Assembly (NCBI GenBank): GCA_036169595.1
Contig: CM069766.1
Span: 4,342,501 to 4,375,000 of the forward strand
DNA from: Dictyostelium firmibasis
Taxonomy: Eukaryota; Evosea; Eumycetozoa; Dictyosteliales; Dictyosteliaceae
DNA length: 32,500 bases
Direction of reading: 5' to 3'
Part shown: one piece after another, positions 12,823 to 27,583 of the stretch
Layout of the letters: each line of letters starts with the position of its first letter
Numbering within the stretch: position 1 is the stretch's first letter
Program-made: the position numbers and the translations under genes
Notes under the pieces: model-generated
What the model saw: only the letters and a program-made list of their open reading frames with translations
Databases searched by the model: none
Told to the model about the DNA's origin: nothing

Positions 12823-12997
12823 CTTTTAAAATAAATAAAAATTCAAAAATAATTTATATTTAATCATTTTTAATCTTTTTGTTTTTCTTCATATTTGCGA
12901 CAATACATTCTAATTCTGGTTTTTTTTTATTTATTTTTAATTTTACACAAACGAAAAAAAATAAAAAAAAAAAAAGGGGAAAAAAAAAGGAAAATGA

Positions 12998-14461
12998 TTA
13001 ATAATCATCATTTAAATTATAGGTATCATTTTCCATTGAATAAGGATCATAATTTTGTGAAGTTTGTTGAGTTTGTTGTTGCGATTCATAAGTTTGAGAA
13101 TCCATAACAACTTCTTCTTGATATTTACCAGCAGCTGGACGATAACCACCACTCATACCGCCACCTCTATTGAACATTGAACCACCATCGGCACCTTTAT
13201 TAATCGAGTTTCTATACTCTTCATCATCTTCATCTTCATTGACCAAACTATTTAAGTCCTCACCCATTCTTAGTAAATCATCAATCTTCTTCTTTTGTTC
13301 TTCTCTATCCTTTTGCTGTTTAGCCACTTGGTCTCTTTGTTTTTTAAAATCTTCAATATTATAATCTATTCTACCTTTTAATATATCATCCAATAAATTT
13401 GGATTCTCTCTTTGTTCTTTCTTAAATTTACATTTTAATTGACGTCTAGTTCTATGTGGAAATACTTTTTCTAATACCGAAAAATCTGTACCATATCTTT
13501 TTAATTGCTAAAAAATTTATATTAATGAAATATAGGATGAATAAAATGTGTTTTGGTAAATATTTTGATAGTTTTTTTTTTTTTTAAAACTTACAGTGAA
13601 AAAATCTTGAGTTTCAGTTTCAGACCATCTTTTCGAAGGAGTTCTTTTTGAGAAACTATTATTTGTTATATGATCTTGACCATCTTGTAATACAGGTGCA
13701 TCACCCATTGTATATTCATCATCTTGATTATTTTGTTTAATGACCAATTGACCATTAACAAATTCGATTGCAGGTGCATTGGCATCATCACCATTGAAAG
13801 GTGGTGGCTCTTCACCATTTAATAATGCAGTTGCAGTGGCTGCTTTTTGTTGTGCTATCGAACGACGATGATGATTTAAAATTTGTTGTTGATTATCTCT
13901 AGTCGCTTTCTCTCTATCCAATGTTGATTTCATTGTATCACCAATAATTCTCTTTTTGACCAAATCGCCCAATGTATAGTTATTGACTTCAGTTGGTTCA
14001 ATCTCTTCATATTTTTCTTCAATACTTTTTTTAACTCTTTTCTTTTTAACTTTTTTTTCTTTCTTTTCTTTTTTTGGTTTTATTAATGAAGTATTTGTTG
14101 TAGTGGTTGTTGTAGAAGTAGTTTCTTTCCCCTCTTTGTCATCGTTTTCTTTTTCTTTAATTTGTTTTTCATCTTCTTGTTCTTCTTGTTCTACTTCATC
14201 ATTTTTATCTTGATCGTCATCCAATATTGGTGTTGTATATTTCCTTTTCTTTTTTGAGTCTGGTACAAATGGTTCATAGGGAGTTTCATTTTCTATCCCA
14301 TCTTTTTTTTCTTTTTCTTTTTCTTCTTCTTTTTCTTTTTCTTTTTCTTTTTCCTCTTTCTCTAAATCGTTTTCTAATTCTTTTTCTATATCTATTTCTT
14401 TTTCTTTAATTTCTTTTTTTTTTATTTCTATTTCTTTTTCATTAGATAGCTCTTCTTCCAT
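12998..14461 (-). CDS. bdp1: BDP1 homologue, TFIIIB B'' subunit (RNA polymerase III initiation)
   Basis: Two exons, 13595-14461 and 12998-13507, with an 87-nt intron (GTAAGT...TTTAG), give 458 residues. Residues 1-150 are extraordinarily charged (Glu/Lys repeats, then a basic KKEKKEKKVKKKRVKK stretch). The SANT domain runs from RWSETETQDFFT (about 278-289) across the intron into QLKRYGTDFSVLEKVFPHRT and RRQLKCKFKKE, the signature of BDP1. The preceding TLGDLVKKRIIGDTM segment also fits. As part of TFIIIB with TBP and BRF, BDP1 opens Pol III promoters of tRNA and 5S genes in the nucleus (family knowledge). The protein is shorter than yeast BDP1 (about 594 aa) and far shorter than human (over 2,600 aa). 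It ends in a Gln/Tyr/Asn-rich tail. The gene is divergent from the ABC transporter. Confidence 0.9.
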
Positions 14462-14775
14462 TTAAATTTAAAGTTTTTTTTATATATTGACTAAAAAAAA
14501 AATAATAAAAACATAAAAAAAAAATTTTGAAAAATAATAGCGGGAAGTGTGGAAATATTCTAAAAAAAAAATTAAAAAAATGGAAAAAAATATTTTCTTT
14601 TTTTTTTTTTTTTTTAAATTTAATTAATTTGAAAAAATATAATTTTTTGTGATAACACCCCCCACTCGTTGATGAATAACCAACACACTATAAATAATAA
14701 TAATAATAACAATAATATATTTAAATATACTATATCTTAATTAATTAATTATTATTATTTAATATTAATTAAAGA
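14462..14775. promoter_or_regulatory. Bidirectional promoter region between BDP1 and ABCA genes
   Basis: 314 bases separate the two start codons. Against an A/T background two G/C-richer blocks stand out: AGCGGGAAGTGTGGAAA near 14539-14555 and ACACCCCCCACTCGTTGATG near 14655-14674, followed by CCAACACAC. The C/A-rich second block resembles the CA-rich/G-box elements used by GBF-regulated Dictyostelium genes, but this is resemblance only. Confidence 0.4.
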
Positions 14776-17752
<2,977 letters not shown>

Positions 17753-17914
17753 ATTATTATAAAAATAAAAAAATAAAAAAAAAAAGTAAATAAAATGATT
17801 AAATTAATCAATAAATTTTTAGTTTAAATTATTTTAAATTTTTTTTTTTTTTTTTTTGCATTTTTTTTCAAATAAAAAATTTATTTGGTCTGAAACTTTA
17901 GTGGTGCATTAAGG

Positions 17915-17951
<37 letters not shown>

Positions 17952-18378
17952 AAAATTTTTCTTTTTTTTAATTTTTTTTTTTTTTTAAAATTAAAAAAAA
18001 AATAAAGAAAACAAAACTATTTATTTTATTTATATAAATAAAGCAAAGAACGATCGTAAATAATTCGCAATTTTTGAAATAATTCAAAAGTATTTACTAC
18101 CATCAATTATCATAATTATTTTTATTATTATTATATTGTTATAATTAAGCTTTTTTTTTTTTTTTTTTTTTACTTTTTTTTTTTTTTTTTTTTTTATCAT
18201 TATATTATTATCATAATATTTATTTTTGTTGTTACCATTCACTATTTTTATTTTATTTTTATAATTATATTATTATTATATTGTTATCACTATTATTAGT
18301 ATAATCAATATTATAATAATTTTAATATTAATCACACATATCCACATATATCCGTCGTTTTATTACTTTTATTTTATT

Positions 18379-18410
<32 letters not shown>

Positions 18411-19001
18411 ATTTTTTTAATTTTTTTTTCAAAATTTTTTTCCTTTCAATTTTTTTAATTTTTTTTTTTAATGTGGCACAATAAAAAAACAAAAAAAAAT
18501 AAAAAATTTAATTAATAGTAACACTAAATATCAATAACATCACCAAAAGAAAAAAAATAATAATAATAATATTATTATTATTAATAAAATATATTAATTT
18601 TTATATACTCTCACACACAAAACACACACCTCACAATTTAACACAAAAACACTTTTTTTTTTTTTTTTTTTTTTTGTTTTTTTTTGTATTTAATTTTTAT
18701 TATTTTTTTATTATTTTTATTATTTTTTCTTTCAATATTTTTATTATTTATTTATAATTTATATTTATATAACACTAAAAATAAAATAAAATAAAATAAA
18801 ATAAAAAAAAAAGATATACACAGTATCACATAAATTTTAATCTCTGCTTAATACTATTATTTATTGATAAATTTTTTTTTTTTAAAAAAAAATATTGTTT
18901 TATTTGTTTATATTTTTCCCCTTTTTTTATTATTTTTTTTTTAAAACCAAAACCCTAATATATAATAAGTTTTTTTAATAATTTTTTCTTTAAAAAATTA
19001 G
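17753..19001. other. 1.25-kb non-coding gap upstream of the SPRY-SAM kinase
   Basis: This is mostly A/T homopolymers. A CA-rich segment at about 18610-18652 (CTCACACACAAAACACACAC and onward) and a short one at about 18331-18357 may belong to the kinase promoter or leader. The last 40 bases are T-rich and end TTAG at 19001, resembling a 3' splice site. Only two ATG triplets occur on the plus strand, at 17795 and 18471. Neither opens a frame that reaches a standard splice donor. I see no RNA gene. Confidence 0.55.
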
Positions 19002-22000
19002 ATTATTGGACTGGATCCTCAACAGAACCACCCTTCTTTAAAAATCCCACCTCCGCCATCTCCTACATCACCATACGTTAGAAGACACGCGAGACAACAC
19101 TCAAGGTCTAATTCAGCAAACAGTCCGGGTGAATTAACAGGTGGAGTTGAAATATCACAAAATAGTACAAATACACAACAACAACAACAACAAAATAGTA
19201 CAAATACACAACCATCAACATCACCAAATACAGCACCACCTACTTCTACAACTACAACAACAACGACGACGACGACAAGAGGAAATAATATAAATAATAG
19301 TAACGGCGGAAATATAAATAGTAGTGGAAACATTTCACCAACAAGTAATTCATTACCTTCATCAAATAATAATATACTTTATAGTAGTTCTAGTAGTAAT
19401 CCAATAACATCAAGCAATAATAGTACAATAAACATTAGCACCGGTATACATAGTAGTAGTAATAGTAATATAAATAATAGTAATAATAGTGTTGGTAATA
19501 GTGGTGGCATTCACGCTTCAGGTAGTTTAACAGTAACTCCAACCAATAACAACAGTAATAGTATATTTCACTCAAGCAATAGTGTAAATAGAATAAATAA
19601 ATCAAATTATAGTGCCGACAGTTTAGTAATACCATCAAATCGCATATCTCAATTACCTCAATCCCAAACACAACCTCAATTGCAAATTTCTCCATCAACT
19701 TCTTTTTCATCATCACAACAACAACAACAACAACAACTACAACTACAACAGCAACAACAGAATTTAAATTTTAACTACTCTAAAACATTTAGTAGTGGGC
19801 AACCAAATACTTTAATAAATTTATCATCACCACCCCAATCAAAACACCTTCATGTTTCATCGGATCATTCATTTTTCAACGAAGTCCTTACACCAACTCC
19901 AGTAGTTCATAATAATACAAGCCAAAACAATCAATTACTCTTTGGAGATAGTGATCCACTTTCATTTTTAGAATATAATAATTTTATAAATAGGTATCAA
20001 CCAACTTTAAAAAATAATCAACCAATTTCATCATATAGACAACAACAACAAATACAACACCAAATTCAATTACAACAATTACAACAACAGCAAATACAAC
20101 AACAACTTCAATACCAACAACAACTACAATACCAACAACAGCAACAGCAACAACAACAACAACCACAACAAACCCAACAACCACAACAACAAATTCAACC
20201 ACCACAACAGCAGCAATCAACAACTATCCAACCACCACCACAACAAACAACACCAACTTTACGTGGAAATAGGAGTAGTGGTAGTCTATCTGGTTTAAAT
20301 AATAGTTTTTCATTAAAACAATCAACAGATTCATTAACACCACCCCCAAATTCACAACAAACAACTGTATCATCAAATTCAACACCAATTGCAGCCACAC
20401 CAATTTCACCATTAACAGCACCAACATCACCACCCCCACCTCCACCACCTCCTTTTAATAGTAAACTTAACAACAATAATATTAATAGCAACAATAATAT
20501 AAATAGTTCAAATAGTAACACAACTGTACCATCACCACCACCAATAATTGTATTGCCAAAATCACCATCTTCAAGATCACCAAGACCAGCAAGTGCACCA
20601 GTTCCAAGTGCACCATTTTTAGTAAATAATCGAGTAATAAACACATCGTCGAGTAGTAATATTAGTACAAATAATACAGATTTAAATTTATCATCATCGT
20701 CATCATCATCACCCCCATTAAATTTGTCAACTGCTTCACCATCAAAATCTGAAGATTCCCCACCAACAGCATCCCCATCATATAAGCAACAACAACAACA
20801 ACAACAACAATTAAATAATTCATCAAATTCCTCGTATTCACCAAAACCAAGATCACCATCTGTATCATCACCACCACCTTCATCAATTTCACCAAATTCA
20901 TCACCTATAGGCTCACCAAATATATCATTTCATCATCATCAACAAATCCCACCACCCCCTCCTGTATTATCAAATAACAACACAAATAACAACAAAAAAG
21001 AAGGAGATTCTAGTTGGTTTAATATGAGTTTTAAATTCTTTAATTTCAAAAAGAAGTTGGTCCCATCCAATGGATATAAATGGGATTTAAGAAAATCAAA
21101 TTCACAAACATTAAATATTGAAGATAAAAGTAGATGTTCTTACAGACTACCAACCTCAGGTTCAAAAGGTGTAAGTATTTTATAGAACTGAAAGGAACAA
21201 ACCCAAACATATTTAATGATATTAATTTTATTTTTAAAATAGATTGCAAAATCAACACAACCATTTTCAAGTGCATTTACTTATTTTGAATTATTCATCA
21301 CAAACGGTAATGGAGAGTAAGTTTTTCCACTTTTTTTTTTTCTTTTTTTTTTCTCAAAAATATATTAATTTTTAATTTAATTTTATAAAAAAGTAAAATA
21401 TGTTTTGGTTTAACAAATAATGATCATCCAATTGATGTATATCCAGGTAATTATCAAGGATCATACGGATATAGTGGAGATGGTAAATGTTATTTTGGAA
21501 CCAATGAGGGCAGAGTTTATGGACCAAGCTTTAGCAGCGGAGACGTAGTAGGATGTGGTTATGATTCTAGCTCAAAAACATTATATTTTACAAAGAATGG
21601 AGTATACTTGGGAGTAGCAGCACAAAAGGTTAATCTAATTGGGTTGTACCCAACAGTTGGTTTACAATCACCAGGTGAATCTGTGGTTATTAATTTCTTT
21701 GGACCATTTTCTTATCGTGGAGCACCCGAAAAACCAAGTAAACAAAACACAGCCAGTGGCAGCAGTTCAATTTCATCATCCGAAGATTTAATACCGAAGG
21801 AAGAGTTTGAAGTATGTCGTTGGAACAACAAGAAAAATTATGTTGGTAAAAATGTTGTGGTTCGTGATAGAACCGCTTTCTTACCTGTAGATTCACCAAA
21901 AGATATGATTGGTGGAGTTCGTGCCACACAACCATTCGAAGAGAAAGGATTTTGTTATTTCGAAGTTATCATCGATCAATTGGACAAGGGCCAAGTTTCC

Positions 22001-25000
22001 ATTGGTTTAGCAAATCTTGAATATCCAATGCTTCTCCATATTGGTTGGATGCCCAGATCTTATGGTTATCATAACGATGATGGTAGAAAATTCAAATGGA
22101 GAGAGGAAGCTTCCTCTGGTGTCAATGAAGGTGAATCGTATGGTTCTGCCTTTAAAAAAGGTGATATCATTGGTTGTGGTCTCTCCTTTACAAGCAGAGA
22201 AATTTTCTTCACAAAAAATGGTATGTACTTGGGTACTGCCTTCTCAAATGTATATGGTGTTTTCTATCCATCAGTAGCTTTTAATGAGCCTGGAACCTCT
22301 ATAACAGGAGTTTTTAGTCCTCCATTTAAATTCTCTCAAGTTACTTTAATGATTAAAAATGTAAATTCAACTTCAGTTTTAGTACCAAACAGCAATAATA
22401 CAAATAATAACAATAGTACAGGTAATGGTAAAACAACAACAACTACAACAACTACAACAACTACAACTTCAACATCAAATAATGAAGACATTTCACCAAA
22501 CAACAATAATAATGGAAATAATTTTATATATTCAACAAAACAACCATCAATAGGGTCATCAGATCAATCATCATCTAGTGGCAGCATAGGTAATAATGGC
22601 GGCGGCAATAATAGTAGTGGTAGTATAGGTAATAGTAGTAGTATAATGAAACAAAGAACATCACCACCACACTCTATAAATGGTCCATTAATGTTACCTT
22701 CATCTTCGTCAAATAGTATTTATCCTTCATATAATTCAGCAGGTTCATCGACAACCATCCTCCCACCTTTAAATCATCCAATATTTAGTGGAGGTAATCC
22801 AACACCCACCATCACAACAACATCCTCAACTCTTTCGACAGGCAACACCAGCAACCTGTTGGGTAGACATTGTCAATCATTACCAGTTACAGCTTCAACC
22901 AACCTCAATACCCTATCATCTTCGTTGGGTGTTTCATTTTCTTCACCATCTAGCTCACCAAAAACATCACCACGTAAAATCGTCAATAGTAGCGATGATT
23001 TAGGATTCGTTCAAACTTTCCAAGATCAAGATGGCCAACCACCATCGGCTTGGAGGCGTTGTGGTAAATCGATAAAGATGAAAGATGATATAACCCTCAC
23101 TATGATAAAGAAAAAGACCTCAGTTGCAATGGCCAATCGTCCTTTCTCTTCAAACTCCAACTCGACAATCTGCTACTTTGAAGTGTATTTAGAGGGTCAC
23201 GATAAAAAAGGTTCAATCACCGTGGGTTTAACTCATTCGACCTATCCATTCGGCAAACATATTGGACGTGAACCAAAATCTTATGGTTTTTCAAGTGAAG
23301 GAGAAAAGTATGGAGGAAGTGAAATCGGTGAACCTTATGGTCCATTCTATTTCTTTGATGGAGATATTCCTGCAAATAGTTGCGTGATTGGTTGTGGTAT
23401 CAATACTTCCACCAAAGATATATTCTTCACGAAGAATGGTCAATATTTAGGTGTTGCTTTCTCTAGAGTTACCTCTGATCCACTTTATCCATCCATCTCG
23501 TTTAGAGGTGTTGTAAATGGTCTATGCGTTGCTACTTTCCCTGGTGGCCACTTTAAATTCAATATCGAAGATTTACCAGGCATCTCTCCATCGGTTTGGA
23601 CCGAAGCTTTGGGACCAGATCGTCAAGGTTTAGGTTTTAAAAATTGGGCACCAAACGATGTTGCCATTTGGCTTGAATCCTTCAACTATGGTCAATATAG
23701 AAAGAATTTCCGTGACAACAATATCTCTGGTCGTCATTTGGAGAGAATCACTCATGCAATGTTAAAGAATGATTTAGGTATTGAGCCATTTGGTCATCGT
23801 GAGGATATCATCAATCGTCTCAACAGAATGATTGAAATTTGGAATGAAAAGAGTCCAGACTCTTATCCAAAGATTGGTATGGATAGCAGCTCAGTTGAAA
23901 AGATTAGATGGCCAACCAGTGGCAGTGGAATTAATATTAGCGGCGGCGTACTTATAGGTAGCAGTAGTGGCAGCGATGATGGTATCACAGAGATCTCCAA
24001 TTCATCAAAGATACCAAGACCCTACAAGAGTTACACCCAAAAGGAAATTGAGGATAGAAATCGTAGAAGTACGATCAGTGGCGGTGAAAAGAAGAATAAA
24101 TACTATCTTGAAGGTAACCAAATAGACCCACATCAAATAGGTTCAACAGATTCAGATGGGCTTCCAGATTTTGGTCAAGGACCACCCGATGAAAAGAATT
24201 CCTCAAAAACTTTATCCAATGAGCAAATTAGATTTCTCCAACAAAGAAAAGACGAACCACCTATTGTAATTAGTAGCACCGGTACCGGTAATGGTGGAAG
24301 TGTCAGTAGTTCTGGTTTCATGACCTTTCCTTCCCCTAGTTCTTTAACTCATCCACCTCAAAGAGATAAACCAACTCAAGAATTCACTCATTTGCCCCCA
24401 ATCACCACAAATTATAAAGCTGCCACCAATACAGGACAACCACATCAATCATTTACTCAAGCACAAGAAATATTCCCAAGACCTTCGGCATTTTCAAATA
24501 CAAAATCAAATCAACAATCATCATCATCACAACAACAACAACCATCACAACATATTACATCAACGTCAACAGGAGCAGCAACAAATAAATGGATCGATCC
24601 ATTCAGTGGTTGGGAGACTCAATCATCTCTCCCACCATCACACCCACCATCACACCCACCACCACCTCCACCATTACCACCACAACCAGTTCGTTCCGAA
24701 TATGAAATCGATTTCAACGAGTTGGAATTTGGTCAAACAATTGGTAAAGGTTTCTTTGGTGAGGTAAAGAGAGGTTATTGGAGAGAGACCGATGTTGCCA
24801 TAAAAATCATCTATCGTGATCAATTCAAAACCAAATCATCATTGGTTATGTTCCAAAATGAAGTTGGTATCCTTAGTAAATTGAGACATCCAAATGTCGT
24901 ACAATTCTTGGGTGCATGTACTGCAGGAGGTGAAGACCACCATTGTATCGTTACAGAATGGATGGGTGGCGGTAGTTTGAGACAGTTCTTGACTGATCAT

Positions 25001-25612
25001 TTCAATCTTCTTGAACAAAATCCACACATTCGTTTGAAATTGGCATTGGATATTGCAAAAGGTATGAATTACCTCCATGGTTGGACTCCTGCAATTCTTC
25101 ATCGTGATTTATCCTCAAGAAATATTTTATTAGATCACAACATCGACCCAAAGAATCCGGTAGTCTCTTCCAGACAAGACATCAAATGTAAAATATCTGA
25201 TTTCGGTCTAAGTAGATTAAAGATGGAGCAAGGCTCACTAATGACAAGCTCTGTTGGTTGTATTCCATATATGGCACCAGAAGTTTTCAAAGGTGACAGC
25301 AATAGTGAAAAGAGCGATGTTTACTCCTATGGTATGGTTTTGTTTGAGTTATTGACCTCTGATGAACCTCAACAAGATATGAAACCAATGAAAATGGCTC
25401 ATTTAGCTGCATACGAATCCTATCGTCCTCCAATCCCATTAACCACCTCTTCCAAATGGAAAGAAATTCTAACCCAATGTTGGGATTCCAATCCTGATAA
25501 TCGTCCAACCTTTAAACAAATTATCGTTCATCTAAAAGACATGGAAGATCAAGGTTTATCTTCTTTTGCATCTGTACCTGTCCAAACCATTGATACTGGT
25601 GTCTATGCTTAA
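19002..25612 (+). CDS. Giant SPRY-SPRY-SPRY-SAM-TKL protein kinase (5' end unresolved)
   Basis: The visible coding exons are 19002-21170, 21243-21316 and 21394-25612 (introns GTAAGT...AG), giving 2,153 residues counted from 19002. Residues 1-670 are Gln/Asn/Ser/Pro-rich and disordered. Three SPRY domains follow at about 686-850, 887-1064 and 1300-1477, each ending with an F[TF]KNG.YLG-type motif. A SAM domain lies at about 1497-1562 (WAPNDVAIWLESFNYGQYRK). A TKL kinase domain at about 1853-2130 has GKGFFGEV, VAIK, HRDLSSRN, SDFGLS and MAPE, all catalytic residues present. The SPRY and SAM domains suggest protein-protein recruitment; substrates are unknown. No ATG in any frame occurs from 18474 to 19851, and an in-frame TAG sits immediately before 19002, so I infer an upstream exon or a non-AUG start. 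The first in-frame ATG (21024) would keep every folded domain. Confidence 0.88.
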
Positions 25613-25902
25613 AAAAAAAATTTCAATAAATATAATAATAACTTCAACTTGTAAACAAATTAAAAACTATAAAAACAATATTATTTAATTAATAATTAAT
25701 TAATATAAAAAAAAAACAAAAACACTGTCATATATTTAAATAAATCGAACAAAAATTCTACTTCAAATGTAAATTAAATCATATATTCGAACAAAAAAAA
25801 AAATTTTAAAAAAAAAAAAAAACTATAAATAATTAGTTAAAAAACATTTGTTTAATAAACAAAAAAAATTTAAAAATATTTTTATTGTAAAACTTTATAT
25901 TT

Positions 25903-27252
25903 TTAATTAATTTCAATATCAAATAAATCAGGCAAAATGATGGAATAAAAAGATTTTTTAAAATCTTGAACAATAGAAGAGCTGAGTATAACTTTCTCTC
26001 CTTTTGAACCATAAGTATATTTTATACATAGGTGAGAATTACCTCCGACATCATAGTATGATAATAGTCTGTCAGTATTTGAAAGAAGTGAATCAAATGG
26101 TAAGATATTTGAATCTGAAATGTTCAATTTATTATATTGATTATATTTTTTAAGTATAGTTTCTATTATTATTTCTAAATTGAAATAATTGTATGATATA
26201 TTTAATTTTGATAATGAGGTATGATTTTTTAAAACCAAATTGCAAAGTAAATTATCTTTATCCTTAATAGAGTTACTTTTGATAGATAATTGTTTTAATG
26301 ATTGATTCTTTTGACAATAATTGATAAAGTTTAACCAATCTTTCTCAAGACCATTTACATATTCAAGTTTTAATTTCTTAATTTTAGTTGTAGAGAGAGA
26401 ATCAAAGATGGACAATTCATTTGGTAAATATATACCATATAAACAAAATTTTGAAATATTTTGAAATGGGGAACTTAGAATTGAAATAATCGATTCAGTG
26501 AAAAGTATATAATTTTCAGTTGCGAATCTTTCTCTTGAATATCTTACATATAAATTTTTATAAGATAGATCTCTAATTGATAGAGTTTTTATTTTTGAAT
26601 TTGATGAAACTAATTCTTTGAATTCATTAATTGAATTTTTATATCCCAATTCAGCCTCTCTCATTTCATTTTCATCGTCTCCATCTAGCCAATTACTATA
26701 CATATAAAAATAAGTTGAGATTGCAATATCAATAGATTCTAAATTTGGTTTTTTAAAGAGTTGATTTGCTACATTGATTGATATCGTCATATTGGGTAAT
26801 TTTAATTTTTTCAATCTGTTAAAAGCAAATTCGGCTTGATTAAATAGATTCGGACAAGAAATGTTTGATTTAAATTTTATTTCAAAATCATTTGATTTTA
26901 AAATATTTTGGATTAAAAATGTATCACTTTTTGAAGGACGATTGTAATTTATATAAATTGTTTCCAAAGATTTAAAATTTTTTTTCATTGTTGAGTTAAA
27001 GAACTCTTCTTTGTAATTTTTCACTAAATCATTTTCTATTTTTATTTTGGTGATTTGATCAATTATTTCACTTTTAGAATCTTTGCTAAATTGTTCAAAT
27101 GATTTAATATCTTTAAATTTCAATTCATTAATTTGTTTAAAAATAAATGATTGAATCGATTTTGATAAAAAAATAAATTGGCTGATATTTTTTATTTTAT
27201 ATCTAATTAAATTTAAAATAATTTTTTTTATTACAATTAATGGTAACTCCAT
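25903..27252 (-). CDS. F-box-like / leucine-rich-repeat protein
   Basis: A single exon of 449 residues from the ATG at 27252. Residues 1-45 (LPLIVIKKIILNLIRYKIKN, then FIFLSKSIQSFI) have the helix pattern of a degenerate F-box as found in many dictyostelid proteins. From about residue 95 on there are irregular leucine-rich units such as LKKLKLPNMTISI, IKTLSIRDLS, IKKLKLEYV, LKQLSIKSNSI, LSKLNISYN and YNKLNISDS. There are no membrane segments and no catalytic motif. If the F-box is real, the protein would be a substrate receptor of an SCF ubiquitin ligase, but this is inferred from architecture alone. It is convergent with the kinase gene, with about 290 bases of A+T-rich DNA between the stop codons. 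Lineage-specific families of this type evolve fast. Confidence 0.78.
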   Translation of the reverse strand: MELPLIVIKKIILNLIRYKIKNISQFIFLSKSIQSFIFKQINELKFKDIKSFEQFSKDSKSEIIDQITKIKIENDLVKNYKEEFFNSTMKKNFKSLETIYINYNRPSKSDTFLIQNILKSNDFEIKFKSNISCPNLFNQAEFAFNRLKKLKLPNMTISINVANQLFKKPNLESIDIAISTYFYMYSNWLDGDDENEMREAELGYKNSINEFKELVSSNSKIKTLSIRDLSYKNLYVRYSRERFATENYILFTESIISILSSPFQNISKFCLYGIYLPNELSIFDSLSTTKIKKLKLEYVNGLEKDWLNFINYCQKNQSLKQLSIKSNSIKDKDNLLCNLVLKNHTSLSKLNISYNYFNLEIIIETILKKYNQYNKLNISDSNILPFDSLLSNTDRLLSYYDVGGNSHLCIKYTYGSKGEKVILSSSIVQDFKKSFYSIILPDLFDIEIN

Positions 27253-27307
27253 TTTGATAGCAAATTTTTAATTTGTTTTTTTTTTTACCAGCAAGCTTTT
27301 CATAAAA

Positions 27308-27341
<34 letters not shown>

Positions 27342-27467
27342 AAAATTAATTTTTTTCAGCATAATTTCCAATTTTTTTTCTTTGTTTTTTTAAAATATCT
27401 TTTGGACTTTTTAAAATAGTTATTTAAAATAATATTTAATGTACTTTAAAAAAATAACTAGTTGGTT

Positions 27468-27504
<37 letters not shown>

Positions 27505-27583
27505 TTTTATTATTATTTATTTTTTTTTATTTTTTTTTTTATTTTTTTTTTTTTTACAATATTATTTAATAATTTAAATAATT
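27253..27583. other. Intergenic: F-box-gene promoter side and rhgA 3' end
   Basis: A+T-rich DNA containing an A-run of about 30 bases near 27308-27338 and T-runs near 27471-27498 and 27530-27555. No coding sequence is seen. Confidence 0.55.

Noticed and set aside
17795-17827. ATG at 17795 (MIKLINKFLV) as first exon of the SPRY-SAM kinase
   Set aside because: It would join in phase to 19002, but only with a GTTTAA donor and a 1.2-kb intron, both atypical here, and it lies only 43 bases after the ABC transporter stop. Kept only as a possibility in the findings.
18471-18515. ATG at 18471 (MWHNKKTKKNKKFN) as first exon
   Set aside because: It reaches a stop codon before any usable GT donor.
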